From positions 380,100 to 444,099 of the forward strand of contig CAVXNX010000023.1 in the NCBI GenBank assembly GCA_963763215.1: a stretch of 64,000 nucleotides of DNA, read 5' to 3'. Every line of letters begins with the position of its first letter. Position 1 is the first letter of the stretch. The DNA is from DASQZK01 sp963763215 (GTDB lineage: Bacteria > Bacteroidota > Bacteroidia > Bacteroidales > GCA-2748055). This document shows positions 19,693-29,511 of this stretch, in pieces. A program made the translations under genes and the position numbers. The notes beneath the pieces are model-generated. The model was not told the origin of the DNA. It did no database searches and saw only the letters and a list, made by a program, of their open reading frames with translations.

Positions 19693-20835
19693 TCAATGGT
19701 TAAATACGATCATCAGTTGCAGTCCTTTACCGGCGAACAGGCTGGTTCCTTCCGGGTCCCTGTAAATGGCAATGGTGCCGGGATTCCAATACCCCATCAG
19801 GTAGAAGACCCATTTATCATAGCTGCGCTGCCAGCTCAGGAACCGGTAAAATGAGGCGTCTTCCCAGTTATAATACAGAATGACCGAGAACCGGTCGATC
19901 AGGCTGGTGGGATAGGTGAGGTTCAGCGCCGAAAACGTGGTGTTCGCTGCCCTGAGGCCAGGCATGCCGGATTCGCTCAGTATGAACTGTTCAAAGGTTG
20001 AAGTCAGGCCGTTGCCCACTCCGAAGGTGTAATCGAGGCCGAGGGTGAGATAGTTTTCCCATTCGGGAAGGATATCTTTTTCGCCACGGTGTTTGATCAC
20101 TTCCTCAAACCAGACACCCGGACCGATATCCCACTTGCCATCGAGCCCGAGCCGGTCCTCATCAAACCGGGGATAAGCGCCATCCAGGCCTGTTTCTCCG
20201 GGTCCTGCCTGGCGGTGGTGATAACTGAGTGCGATTTCTCCCGTGGACACGGGGACCTGCACCCGGCCACCGTATTCCGGACGTTTTTTCGAGGTGGGAA
20301 GAATCTCCCATCCCTTGGGCTCCTCATTGCCATACAGGAACCACAGCCAGATGTTGGCATTGTTAAGAAAATAATACCTGGCAAGAGCCGCATATACCCC
20401 ATCGGTCAGTTGCAGGGGATCACGGGGATCGATACGGTCGAACCACATCAGGGGCCGGAGCATGGATGCCGAACCGAAATTTATTTTCTGAAGTCCGGTG
20501 CGGAACTCGAATTGTTCCGTGCTCAGCCGTACCCAAAGTCGGTAAGGTTTCAGCCTGGCATTACCTTTCCAGTCGCCGCTTTGCAAGGTGCTGCTTGCCC
20601 AGGCGTTCGCCGATACCTCGGCATCAAGACGCCAGGTGCCGTTTAGTTTAAAGCCTCCTGAGAATGAAGGAATATACCTGATTCCCCAGTTATTGCTCAC
20701 CGGTTTGACCAGGTTGATGTTCGTCCAGCCGATGAGCTGACCGCTCAGCCGGGGTTGCATCGACTCCTCCTGCGACATCAGCCTAACCGGCTGAAACAGG
20801 ATAAACAGAAAGATGAATGCAGCGGTCGTTTTCAT
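19693..20835 (-). CDS. Outer-membrane beta-barrel protein of the ABC operon
   Basis: 380 aa with a signal peptide (cleavage near LMSQEES). The rest alternates aromatic-rich strands and turns and ends in a hydrophobic strand (LQLMIVFNH), as outer-membrane barrels do. The section FRTGLQKINFGSASM followed by RIDPRDPLQLTDGVYA recalls the 'wG...inP.D' pattern seen in DUF1302-type barrels, which often accompany lipid exporters with a LolA-like partner. The gene starts four bases after the TetR stop. The likely role is acceptance or insertion of the transported molecule at the outer membrane; this is inferred from context. Confidence 0.82.
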   Translation of the reverse strand: MKTTAAFIFLFILFQPVRLMSQEESMQPRLSGQLIGWTNINLVKPVSNNWGIRYIPSFSGGFKLNGTWRLDAEVSANAWASSTLQSGDWKGNARLKPYRLWVRLSTEQFEFRTGLQKINFGSASMLRPLMWFDRIDPRDPLQLTDGVYAALARYYFLNNANIWLWFLYGNEEPKGWEILPTSKKRPEYGGRVQVPVSTGEIALSYHHRQAGPGETGLDGAYPRFDEDRLGLDGKWDIGPGVWFEEVIKHRGEKDILPEWENYLTLGLDYTFGVGNGLTSTFEQFILSESGMPGLRAANTTFSALNLTYPTSLIDRFSVILYYNWEDASFYRFLSWQRSYDKWVFYLMGYWNPGTIAIYRDPEGTSLFAGKGLQLMIVFNH

Positions 20836-20839
20836 GATC

Positions 20840-21424
20840 TTATTTCTCCGTTCGGGGAAGGATCCCGTAGAAAAAGAAATTGGTTATCTCGTAGATCAGA
20901 TCGCCTCCGGTTTCGTAGAGAACGGTGAGCTTCTCGTCCTGAAGCATGACGATCATCTGATCGATCAGGTAGAGCAGGAATTCAATCTTCAGATCCTTCC
21001 GGATCTCTCCCTTTGCCTGTGCCTTCCGGTAGTAACTGGTTATCAATTCGAGGCTTTCCCTGGTCATTTTTTCAATCAGCGAAGACAGTGCGGGGTAATC
21101 ACCACTGTAGAGATCAGCGAGAAATTCCTTGCTGACACTGCCGCCAGCATCCATTTTTAATTTCATCGTTCCCCTGACCTTCTCTTCAAAAGGGATATCA
21201 CTGTCCATCATCTGAATAAAATTCATTTTGGTTTCGTTGATCATCGTGTTCATGATCTCCAGGGCCAAAGTATCCTTGTTCCTGAAGTATTTGTAGAACG
21301 TCATCTTGCTGACCCCGGCTTCCGTGCAAATCTCCTCCACGGTGACCCGTCGGAGGCCGAATTTCCAGAAAAGACTTTTTCCGGTGGAAAAGATGTCCTG
21401 GTATTTTTTGCTTACTTCAGTCAT
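20840..21424 (-). CDS. TetR family transcriptional regulator
   Basis: The start is ATG 21424 (MTEVSKKYQDIF); an upstream extension of the frame covers the promoter and is rejected. 194 aa. The helix-turn-helix lies at residues 26-50 (VTVEEICTEAGVSKMTFYKYF), a canonical TetR DNA-binding region. The remaining helices form the ligand-binding and dimer domain. It is first in the operon that encodes the barrel protein, ABC transporter and LolA-like protein, so it most likely represses the whole set and itself. The inducer is unknown. Confidence 0.94.
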   Translation of the reverse strand: MTEVSKKYQDIFSTGKSLFWKFGLRRVTVEEICTEAGVSKMTFYKYFRNKDTLALEIMNTMINETKMNFIQMMDSDIPFEEKVRGTMKLKMDAGGSVSKEFLADLYSGDYPALSSLIEKMTRESLELITSYYRKAQAKGEIRKDLKIEFLLYLIDQMIVMLQDEKLTVLYETGGDLIYEITNFFFYGILPRTEK

Positions 21425-21429
21425 TTTAT

Positions 21430-21484
21430 TATACGAATAGAGTACAAATATACGAAAAATATAAAATAAAACTAAATTCGTAAG
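21430..21484 (-). promoter_or_regulatory. Promoter and likely operator of the TetR / ABC operon
   Basis: On the minus strand TATATTTG (21452-21445) is a perfect Bacteroidota -7 box, 20 bases before the TetR ATG; the -33 box is weak. The word ATACGAA occurs at 21431-21437 and 21450-21456, with TTCGTAA at 21477-21483, flanking the -7 box, as expected for an autorepressor site. Confidence 0.55.
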
Positions 21485-21714
21485 ATATATTTTAAAATGT
21501 AAGCTGAAAAAGGATGAAAAATCATTGAGGCCGACGGCATTCAGGATGAAAATTGCCGGCAAGATGGAAAAGCCAGGACAGAATGCGTCTGTCGGCCCGG
21601 GACGGACAGGGGAATGAATTCCCGGGCTAACGGGACATGCCGGTGCCAGGTGTCATTTTTTAGCATGGCATAACTATCACGTCGGTCAGGTCCGGGAAAA
21701 TGCGCGGAAAATGG

Positions 21715-22596
21715 TCAACCTTCCATCATTTTGAGGGATATTTCGATGGCTGAGGCAAGAAACTCACTGGTATGGGTGAATTGTGTGCCGGGGTCGCTAT
21801 GGGCCCAGATTTCCGCCACAGGAAGGTAGGCGCCCCTCCACTGACCTTCATGCCAGTGTCCGGCTGCGCGAAGTTCCGGCATGGGATCCGGGTAGGTGAA
21901 ATCGTCATCCATGGAAAGGTTGACATAGAAGTGAGGCTCATCGATGATCCTGTTTTGGGGTGAAAAGCCGAATTCGACGGCATGATGGGGCACATTATCA
22001 CTGTCAAAAGCCCCGAAGATCCGTGAAGATGTACAGAAGTTACCTGGCCAAATGCGGATTTCGGAAGTATGTTTGAAAACCCGGTTAAAGAACTGCAGCA
22101 GAAATTTTGCATTTGCGCGGTACTTGACGGTTTCTTCACCGATATTGGGATATTCAACCGCAAAGCTGTGTTCTTTTTTCACCGGCCCGGTTGAAAGTTC
22201 AGTTTCCAGTATCAGATCGAATTGCGAAACATCGACGCCATAGGCTCCAAGGTGTTTCTTAAAAAAATTATAACCCTCCGTTGTCGTATGACCGGTCAGA
22301 TCGCCCATCTGAAGCACGTCCATTCTCGTTGAGAGGATATAGATGGTAAGGTCTTTAATATTCAACCCGACCCTGAGCGGTTTTTCGGCCGGGATTTTAT
22401 CGCTGATCAGCATTTTCCGGGAAACGGAGAATTCCATTGCCGTATGGCTGTGATCTTTCCGGGGGGGAATGAGATGTTCCCCCGTGACGGCAATGAGCTG
22501 GGCAGCATAATGCTGGGTGGATAAAACCTGCCGCAGGCCGCTGAGCAGGACGGGCTCCAGGGGCATCCATTTTTCCGAAAGTTTTTGAATATCCAT
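21715..22596 (-). CDS. Conserved hypothetical protein (DUF5996-like resemblance)
   Basis: 293 aa, soluble, no signal peptide. I do not recognise a firm family. The C-terminal third contains PHFYVNLSMDDDFTYPDPMP followed by GHWHEGQWRGAYLPVAEIW and then a helix, which resembles the end of DUF5996 proteins; the N-terminal part has WMPLEPVLLSGLRQVLS. It starts 52 bases after the DUF427 gene and probably shares a transcript with it and EgtD. The function is unknown; a link to histidine or thiol metabolism would rest only on position. Confidence 0.75.
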   Translation of the reverse strand: MDIQKLSEKWMPLEPVLLSGLRQVLSTQHYAAQLIAVTGEHLIPPRKDHSHTAMEFSVSRKMLISDKIPAEKPLRVGLNIKDLTIYILSTRMDVLQMGDLTGHTTTEGYNFFKKHLGAYGVDVSQFDLILETELSTGPVKKEHSFAVEYPNIGEETVKYRANAKFLLQFFNRVFKHTSEIRIWPGNFCTSSRIFGAFDSDNVPHHAVEFGFSPQNRIIDEPHFYVNLSMDDDFTYPDPMPELRAAGHWHEGQWRGAYLPVAEIWAHSDPGTQFTHTSEFLASAIEISLKMMEG

Positions 22597-22648
22597 TTTG
22601 CAGATATTTAAATTAATGCTGTATTCTTGAGTACTGTATTGTCAAATA

Positions 22649-22930
22649 TTATTCGGTGACTTCAACCCCTCTCCAGAACGCAATGTGGTCCCTGATCTCC
22701 GCGGCCTCGCTGCTTGGGTCGGGATAATACCAGGCCGCATCCTTATTTGTTTTCCCATCGACCACCAGGTCGTAATATGATGCTATCCCTTTCCAGTGAC
22801 AATCTGTATGTTTGTCACTCTCCTTCAGGTATTCCCTGTTCACCTTTTCGCGCGGAAAATAGTGATTACCTTCGATCAATTTCGTTTTATCACTTTCAGC
22901 GATAATCCTGTTGTTCCATATGGCTTTCAT
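22649..22930 (-). CDS. DUF427 domain protein
   Basis: 93 aa from ATG 22930 (MKAIWNNRIIAESD). It shows the DUF427 pattern: GNHYFPREKVNREYL, then SDKHTDCHWKGIASYYDLVVDG and AAWYYPDPSSEA, with the conserved Cys-His-Trp-Lys group. The family is a small beta-rich fold with no settled biochemical role. It lies 44 bases downstream of EgtD and 52 bases upstream of the unknown gene. Confidence 0.92.
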   Translation of the reverse strand: MKAIWNNRIIAESDKTKLIEGNHYFPREKVNREYLKESDKHTDCHWKGIASYYDLVVDGKTNKDAAWYYPDPSSEAAEIRDHIAFWRGVEVTE

Positions 22931-22974
22931 AATCTCTGTTTTTGAATAGTTCAGCGTCATTATGCGAGACAGAG

Positions 22975-23937
22975 CTATATTTTCTCCCACAGAGCGTTGA
23001 GGTACCAGTGTTTTTTATCGGTGAAGTCCCGGATCGTCTTAAAACCGGCCTCACCGGCAAGGGTGTGGATCTGGGCGGGCGTAAATTTCCGGCTGATTTC
23101 CGTCAGGACACCTTCCCATTCCCTGAAATGAAACGATTGGTTAAGGGCGCCAAAGTAAACGTCCTGGTCGCAGATGCTGACGAGGTAGGATTTTGCACTG
23201 CATTCGGCCGGATCGTATAGCGGGTGATGGAGAAAACGGGAGAGGTCGAAATTTGCCTCCAGTTCTTCATTCATTCTCGAAAGGAGGTTGAGGTTAAAGT
23301 CGCGGGTATACCCATAAGGATCGTCGTAGGCACGCAGGATAACCCCGGGGTCTTTGACGAGGTCAAAGCCCGTCAGGATCAGATCGCCGGGACTGAGTGC
23401 GGAGGAAATTTGCCGTAAAAAACCGAGTGCTCCCGCAGGGGTGAAATTTCCGATGTTGGACCCGAGAAAGAGACTGACTTTCCTGCAATCATCGCCAAAA
23501 CGGAGGTTTTTGAGTACGTCGGCGTAATCGCCGGCAATTCCCGAAACGGGAAGCCCGGGAAAGGCAAGACGCAGCTTCTCGACAAGACCGGAAAGGGCAT
23601 CGGATGAGATATCGACGGGGAGGTACCGGAAATGCGATTCTTCACGGATCAGTCGGGCAATCAGCAGACTCGTTTTCAGCCCATCGCCGGCTCCGAGTTC
23701 GATCAGGTTAAACCGGGTTTTTCCAGGATCGATCAGGGAGGAAATTTCTCCGGCATAATCCCTGAAGATCTCATATTCGCAATCGGTCAGGTAGTATTCC
23801 GGCATGCGCATGATGTCCTGGAAGATCCGGCTCCCGGTTTCATTGTAAAAATATTTCGAGGGGATGAACTTATATGCTGATGAGAGACCTGTTTTGATAT
23901 CTTCAGAAAAGGTCGTCTGAATCTGAATGGTATCCAT
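22975..23937 (-). CDS. egtD: EgtD-type L-histidine N(alpha)-methyltransferase
   Basis: 320 aa, the full family length. Motifs: FIPSKYFYNETGSRIF and the following PEYYLTDCEYEI near the N-terminus, the SAM-binding strand LIELGAGDGLKTSLLI, and SLFLGSNIGNFTP, the signature GSxIGN of EgtD. EgtD trimethylates histidine to hercynine, the first step of ergothioneine synthesis. No EgtB is present in the window, so the pathway must be completed elsewhere or the product differs. It is first in a three-gene minus-strand set. The family assignment is firm; the exact product in this organism is inferred. Confidence 0.93.
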   Translation of the reverse strand: MDTIQIQTTFSEDIKTGLSSAYKFIPSKYFYNETGSRIFQDIMRMPEYYLTDCEYEIFRDYAGEISSLIDPGKTRFNLIELGAGDGLKTSLLIARLIREESHFRYLPVDISSDALSGLVEKLRLAFPGLPVSGIAGDYADVLKNLRFGDDCRKVSLFLGSNIGNFTPAGALGFLRQISSALSPGDLILTGFDLVKDPGVILRAYDDPYGYTRDFNLNLLSRMNEELEANFDLSRFLHHPLYDPAECSAKSYLVSICDQDVYFGALNQSFHFREWEGVLTEISRKFTPAQIHTLAGEAGFKTIRDFTDKKHWYLNALWEKI

Positions 23938-24503
23938 TTTTATATATTTATCGTTTCACGTTTTCGACCCTGCACCGGCCGCCATGTTTAGTTGGTAAAG
24001 AAATGATGTTGGCCGAACTTCATATCCGGTTATCAGGGCCGTCATAATCTGATCAAACCTGTGCAAAATACAGAAGAATCATTCCTGGCTTTGATTCTTC
24101 CCATGGTCAAGAAACAATCCCTTCATTTAGATAGTTCAAAAAATGGCTCTGCTTTTCAATGCCCGTCAGGGTTACCGGGAAATTCGGGATGAGGGGAAGG
24201 GGAGATGTTCCTCCATATTCCATAGAATGGTCGGCCAGGGATGAGGATATATTGTCGGGATGCTCCTTCACCTGTTCAGAAAACGGCATTTATGATGGCG
24301 TTATAGAGATAAAGATCAAAATCACAGGCACTTATTTAGATCGATTTTACAGGTTAAATTGATATATTTGCCGGGAGAAGATCGATGAAAAAAATGTTCC
24401 GGCATATACTTAACTCTCTGACAAACACAATATCAGAAATGAAGCTTTGAAATGGGGAATGGGGTATTTTTGATTTCTAATTTCAACCTAACTATTTGAA
24501 CCC
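23938..24503. other. Intergenic region between divergent egtD and the Wzi-like gene
   Basis: About 565 bp with only short accidental frames. TATATTTG at 24363-24370 and TATTTTTG at 24465-24472 are both good plus-strand -7 boxes and could serve the Wzi-like gene, but neither has a well-spaced -33 box. No repeat or RNA gene is seen. Confidence 0.5.
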
Positions 24504-25913
24504 TTGAGGCCTATCTTGTTTTTTATCAGTCTGTATGTTTTGTTGGCTTGTGGACCCGTCTGGTCCCAGGATCTGGCCGATTCGGTGACCCTCGAAGCAG
24601 GCAGTGTTGTGTCGCATGGCCGGAATGTTCCGTTCTGGCTGATGTCGGACAGGTACGGACTTATTGACAATACCCCTTTCAATGGATGGCTCAGGGCTTC
24701 GTTTTATAAAAACCCCAGGACTGGCAGGAACCTGGATTATGACTATGGATTAGACATTTACAGTTTATATTCCGACCGTGCATCCATCATCCTGCACCAG
24801 GCTTATGCGGGGGTCCGGGCTGGTTTCTTCGAGTTCGAAGCCGGTAAAAGGGAAGAAGTATATGGGAACCAGGACAGCCTGCTAAGCAGCGGCGGCCTGT
24901 TATGGTCGGGCAATGCACCGACGATCCCGGAGATCACCTTCCGTACAAACGGGTACATCCCTGTTCCATTTACTGCAAAATACCTTTATGTCAAAGGGGG
25001 GATCTCGCACGGATGGTTCAGTGAAGATCCCTTCTCAGAGCATGTCTGGTTGCATCATAAATATATCTATTTCAAAACCACGAGCCGTTTCCCGGTTATT
25101 CTCTCCGCCGGGCTGCACCACTTTGTTCAATGGGGAGGGGTGTCGCGTGACACGCTCATCGGCCACTTGCCTTCCGGCCTGGAAGCGTTCCGGGATATAT
25201 TCTTCGCCCGTTCAGGGTCAGCAGATTCACCAAGTAACGAACGGCTCAATGCACTCGGGAACCACCTTGGATCCTACAATGTCAGGGTGGATTTCAGGAT
25301 CGGCAAAACACACACCGGCATCTACTGGCAATCACTTTTTGAGGATAACAGCGGAAGAAAATTGATGAACAAAAAGGATGGATTGTGGGGCATTGCTTTC
25401 AGATATGCGCATTCCGGTCCCTGGCCGTCAGCCCTGGTGCTGGAATACATCAATACGACCGATCAAAGTGGTTGGATCATTGATCATCCTAATCCCAATA
25501 CCTTTCCCCGGGGCGCCGACAATTATTTCAATAACTCCATATACCGCGCCGGTTGGTCGGCAGAGGGAAGAACCATCGGCACGCCCCTGATCACTTCCCC
25601 TCTTTATGGGGTCAGCAGTCATGGGGAGTATTTCAGGAACAACCGGCTTAGAGCCTATCACATCGGGGTCAGCGGCAAGATGGCCGGAGCAGGGATCGGA
25701 TACCGGTTGTTCTTTTCCCATTCCAATAATTATGGAACCTATGCCTATCCCTTTACCGAAACCCGGCTTCTGAATGCCATGTTATTTGAAATTTATTTAG
25801 ATCAAATCGAACATTCATTATATGGAATTACTTTCACCGCAGCCGCGGATAGGGGAGATTTCTTGGGAAACAATACGGGATTTCAGATTATTCTCCGAAG
25901 AAAATTGAGATAA
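24504..25913 (+). CDS. Wzi-type capsule assembly outer-membrane protein
   Basis: 469 aa. The start is TTG 24504 because a stop (TGA) lies 12 bases upstream in frame and the signal peptide (ILFFISLYVLLACGPVWSQ) begins at once. The mature part is a beta barrel with the Bacteroidota Wzi pattern: VSHGRNVPFWLMSDRYGLI near the start, EFEAGKREEVYG, the plug-like NERLNALGNHLGSYNVR, and a final strand FQIILRRKL. Wzi proteins anchor or organise capsule at the outer membrane. The WecA-like gene follows 238 bases downstream, in keeping with capsule or lipopolysaccharide assembly. Confidence 0.88.
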   Translation: MRPILFFISLYVLLACGPVWSQDLADSVTLEAGSVVSHGRNVPFWLMSDRYGLIDNTPFNGWLRASFYKNPRTGRNLDYDYGLDIYSLYSDRASIILHQAYAGVRAGFFEFEAGKREEVYGNQDSLLSSGGLLWSGNAPTIPEITFRTNGYIPVPFTAKYLYVKGGISHGWFSEDPFSEHVWLHHKYIYFKTTSRFPVILSAGLHHFVQWGGVSRDTLIGHLPSGLEAFRDIFFARSGSADSPSNERLNALGNHLGSYNVRVDFRIGKTHTGIYWQSLFEDNSGRKLMNKKDGLWGIAFRYAHSGPWPSALVLEYINTTDQSGWIIDHPNPNTFPRGADNYFNNSIYRAGWSAEGRTIGTPLITSPLYGVSSHGEYFRNNRLRAYHIGVSGKMAGAGIGYRLFFSHSNNYGTYAYPFTETRLLNAMLFEIYLDQIEHSLYGITFTAAADRGDFLGNNTGFQIILRRKLR

Positions 25914-26151
25914 ATTCCAGGTAAATTCAGAAATATATCACAGTAACTCCATCATTCACAAATCGTTAAAATTTTATCCTGGCCTTTATCACCGGATCAT
26001 ATCTTTTTTGTATCCGGAAGATACTTTATCAAATTTATTCTTTTTTTCATGGAAAAAGAGAAAATTCGTGTAACTTCATATTACGAATGGATGTAGAAGT
26101 TATTTAAAACTTGATTTTATTGGTGACGAACGAATTGATAAATTAACGACA

Positions 26152-27318
26152 ATGGTATTTAATGAATTTTATTTTAATCTGGTTCTCGATGAGTTTATTA
26201 TAAGTCTGACGGGATTTTTTTCAACCTTATTACTTATCCCTGTTATTGTTACCCTGGCATGGAAATATAACCTTGTATACGTTCCAAATAACAGAACATC
26301 GCATGTGAAACCTGTTCCCGCAATCGGCGGGATCGCCATCTTTGCCGGATTCCTCATATCGGGGGTCTTTCTGGCCGGATTTCATTCCAACGACTTTTAC
26401 GTCATTGTGGCGGGTATCATTTCGATTTTCCTGATCGGGATTGTGGATGATATCATCTCCCTGTCTGCCAGCCGTAAACTTTTCCTGTTTTTTCTCATCG
26501 CTCTGCTGATCACGACTGTGGGGGGCATCAGATTGACGTCGCTGCATCATTTTCTTGGGATCGGCACCCTGCCGACCTGGCTGAGCGTGATCATTTCGAT
26601 GGTGCTCATGACGTACGTGATCAATTCAATTAACCTGATCGACGGCATCGACGGGCATGCGGCCATCACGGGTATTTATGCATTACTGGTATTCAATTTC
26701 CTGTTCCTCCGGCTGGGTCACATGGGCATCATCACCATTACCTTTCCGGTCACTCTCAGCCTCCTGGCCTTCCTGGTGTTCAACGTGTGGGGACGGCAGT
26801 TTAAAATTTTCATGGGCGATACCGGATCGCTGATGCTCGGCTTCGTTCTGGCCGTTACCATCATAAAATTCTGCAATCTCAATGCCGGTCCGTCTTATTA
26901 CAGCAGGCTCTATTCCCCGTTGACGGTCCTGTCACTGATGATCGTCCCGCTCTTCGACCAGCTGCACGTTTTCATCAAGCGCATCCTGATGGGGAAATCA
27001 CCTTTTTACCCCGACCGGAACCATTTGCACCATACCTGGCTAAAGCTTGGATTTTCACACCGGAAGGCAGCCCTGATCTTGCTGGGATACGGTGTATTCT
27101 TTTTCCTGGTCAACACATTCGTCCTGATGCATCTTCCCGTTGCGCTGCACATCGTTTCCCTCATCGGCCTCGCCCTGCTGTTCTGGCACGGGCCCGAGCA
27201 GTACCTCAAAAAGCACTCCCGGGAATTTGTCGACCGCCGATTCAATTACCGGAAGAAACAGATGCAGCCGTCGGTGAAAGAGACCCGGAAAGTGACATTC
27301 CGGCGTTCCGTAGCCTGA
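26152..27318 (+). CDS. Undecaprenyl-phosphate sugar-1-phosphate transferase (WecA/TagO, MraY family)
   Basis: 388 aa with about 10-11 membrane helices. The catalytic signature is complete: GIVDDIISLSA (the two aspartates), NLIDGIDGHAA, FMGDTGSLMLGF, and the histidine motif DRNHLHHTWL. The enzyme transfers a sugar phosphate, probably GlcNAc-1-phosphate, to undecaprenyl phosphate and thereby starts O-antigen, capsule or enterobacterial-type glycan synthesis. The C-terminal 30 residues are basic. It follows the Wzi-like gene and fits with the flippase and export genes at the left edge, although these are 24 kb away. Confidence 0.94.
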   Translation: MVFNEFYFNLVLDEFIISLTGFFSTLLLIPVIVTLAWKYNLVYVPNNRTSHVKPVPAIGGIAIFAGFLISGVFLAGFHSNDFYVIVAGIISIFLIGIVDDIISLSASRKLFLFFLIALLITTVGGIRLTSLHHFLGIGTLPTWLSVIISMVLMTYVINSINLIDGIDGHAAITGIYALLVFNFLFLRLGHMGIITITFPVTLSLLAFLVFNVWGRQFKIFMGDTGSLMLGFVLAVTIIKFCNLNAGPSYYSRLYSPLTVLSLMIVPLFDQLHVFIKRILMGKSPFYPDRNHLHHTWLKLGFSHRKAALILLGYGVFFFLVNTFVLMHLPVALHIVSLIGLALLFWHGPEQYLKKHSREFVDRRFNYRKKQMQPSVKETRKVTFRRSVA

Positions 27319-27435
27319 TCTAACAGTCCGATTTTTTCCGGGTTTTCTGAGATTTTTCCAGCGCAATGATGAAGGCGGGTGATTCATAATGGTGTGGTTT
27401 TTTCATACATTTACAGGAACGCTGAATCAACCGCC

Positions 27436-29509
27436 ATGAAATCCATCAAGCATCTTATCTTTTTCCTGATCTGTCTTACACTTCACCATCTTACGGGAGC
27501 ACAGCCGCAGGTGAAAGACGGATGGACACCCGAAATGAGTTATTCCCTGAAACAAATCACCGATACCCGGATTTCACCCCGTGCACGGTATATCGCGTAC
27601 GTTGTCCGGGAGGCGGTCATGGAAAAGGAAAAGTCCGCGTATCTGACCCAGATCCATGTGGCAGCGGTCGACGGGAGTTTTGACCGCCAGTTTACGTTCG
27701 GCGATCAATCCTGCACGTCGCCCGGATTCTCGCCCGATGGCGACAGGCTGGCCTTTCTCAGCAACCGGTCGGGGACCTCGCAGGTTTATGTCATGTGGAT
27801 GAACGGGGGAGAGGCCCGCCGGCTCACCTTCGCCCCCGGGGAGGTTTCGGGCTTCAAATGGTCACCCGATGGCTCTCAGATCGCCTACCGGATGACCGAT
27901 CCGGAAACGGAGGAAGAAAAATCCATGCAGACGGAAAAGACGGACATCCGGATCGTTGATCAGGACTTTAAATACCGGCGACTCTATGTCACCTCTTCTG
28001 AACCGGCAGGAAAAAAGCAATACCGGGCCGTGCTCCTCACCCCGGGAAATATCAGCGTCAATGATTTTGACTGGTCACCCGACGGGTCAAGGATCGTTTT
28101 CTCCCACCAAACGGATCCAACCGTCAATACGGGTATGACAACATCGGATATCTCCATCGTCCCAGCCGATTCGGGGAAGATCGAAACCCTGGTCGACTGG
28201 CCGGGAGTGGACGACAGCCCTCTCTTTTCGCCCAACGGCCGGCAGATCGCCTTTTCTTCACAGGGAGGCCAGCCGGAACCTGTCGGACTGCGGGATCTGT
28301 ATACCATATCATCCAAAGGCGGCCGGCCGGTGCGTCTTACCCTGACCCCCGACCGGAATGCCAGCCTTGTCAGCTGGGCGCCGGACGGGAAGTCGGTTTA
28401 TGCCTTTGAAATGATCGGGACCTCGGGTCATCTGCTGGCCATAAAAGCCAAGGGTGACGATATGGTCGTGGCTTCTCTTGGCAACCGTCCGTGGGTGCCT
28501 TCTTCGCCTTTGAAAACCCCTGAGGGAAGCCATGGAACATGGAGCCATTTCAGCCTGTCAGCTCAACGGTGGGCGGTTTCTTTTACCTATGAAGAAACAG
28601 GAAAGCCGGCGGAGGTCTATTATTCTGAACTGATCAATTATCAACCGGTCCGGGTGACCTCCGTGAACAACAATGCCTTGATGCCTGAAACGGCGCCCAC
28701 CGAACTTATCCACTGGACCTCTTCCGGCGGTACAGCCGTTGAAGGATTGTTGACCTACCCGGCACACTACCAAAAGGGGAAAAAGTTATCCATTGATCCT
28801 TTGCGTTCACGGCGGTCCGGCTGGCACGTTCGAACAGCATTTCACGGGTTCCCCGTCGTTGTATCTGGTCCAGGATATGGCCCGCGAGGGATATGCTGTG
28901 CTGAGACCCAATCCGCGGGGCAGTGATGGTTACGGAAATGCGTTCCGGCATGCCAATGTCAGGGATTGGGGCTATGGCGATTATGACGACCTGATGTCGG
29001 GCGTCGATACCGTGATCAATAGGGGACTGGCTGACCCTGATCACCTTTTTGTTGCCGGCTGGAGCTATGGGGGCTATCTTACCTCTTTCATCGTCACCCG
29101 CACCGGACGCTTCAAGGCAGCCAGCATGGGAGCCGGACTTCCCGACCTGGTTAGCATGGCTTACACCACCGATATCCCTGACTATCTTGTTGCCCATATG
29201 GGGGGTGAACTATGGAAGGATTACGACATGTATATGAAACATTCAGCCATTTTTCATCTCGACAAAATTACCACGCCCCTGCAAATCCTTCACGGAGAGA
29301 ATGACCTCAGGGTTCCGCTCACGCAATCTGAAGAGCTTTACACCGCCCTGAAGCGCAAAGGGATTCCCACGGAATTGATCCTTTACCCGAGGTCGGGGCA
29401 TGTCCCCTCGGAGCCGAAACTCATGATGGATGTGACTCCGAGGGTTCTCGGATGGTTCGACAGGTTTAACGGTGACCGGACCGGGAAAACCGGGGAGGAA
29501 AAGAAATAG
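27436..29509 (+). CDS. S9 family (prolyl oligopeptidase) exopeptidase, secreted (frameshifted)
   Basis: I use ATG 27436 (signal peptide LIFFLICLTLHHLTGAQ). About 690 aa. The first 430 residues form a beta propeller with repeated 'FSPDG' words (PGFSPDGDRLAFLS, FKWSPDGSQIAY, FDWSPDGSRIVF, SWAPDGKSVYAF). The C-terminal alpha/beta hydrolase domain starts at LILCVHGGPAG and holds the nucleophile in GWSYGGY, the acid in GENDLRVP and the histidine in RSGHVPSEP. The frame breaks between 28770 and 28792; two one-base additions (in GGGG and CCC runs) give GEKVIPLILCVHGGP. The stop lies two bases from that of the convergent MFS gene. Confidence 0.9.
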
Positions 29510-29511
29510 GC

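Noticed and set aside
24159..24362. A 67-residue plus-strand frame before the Wzi-like gene
   Set aside because: No recognisable family and no initiation signal; the region looks intergenic.
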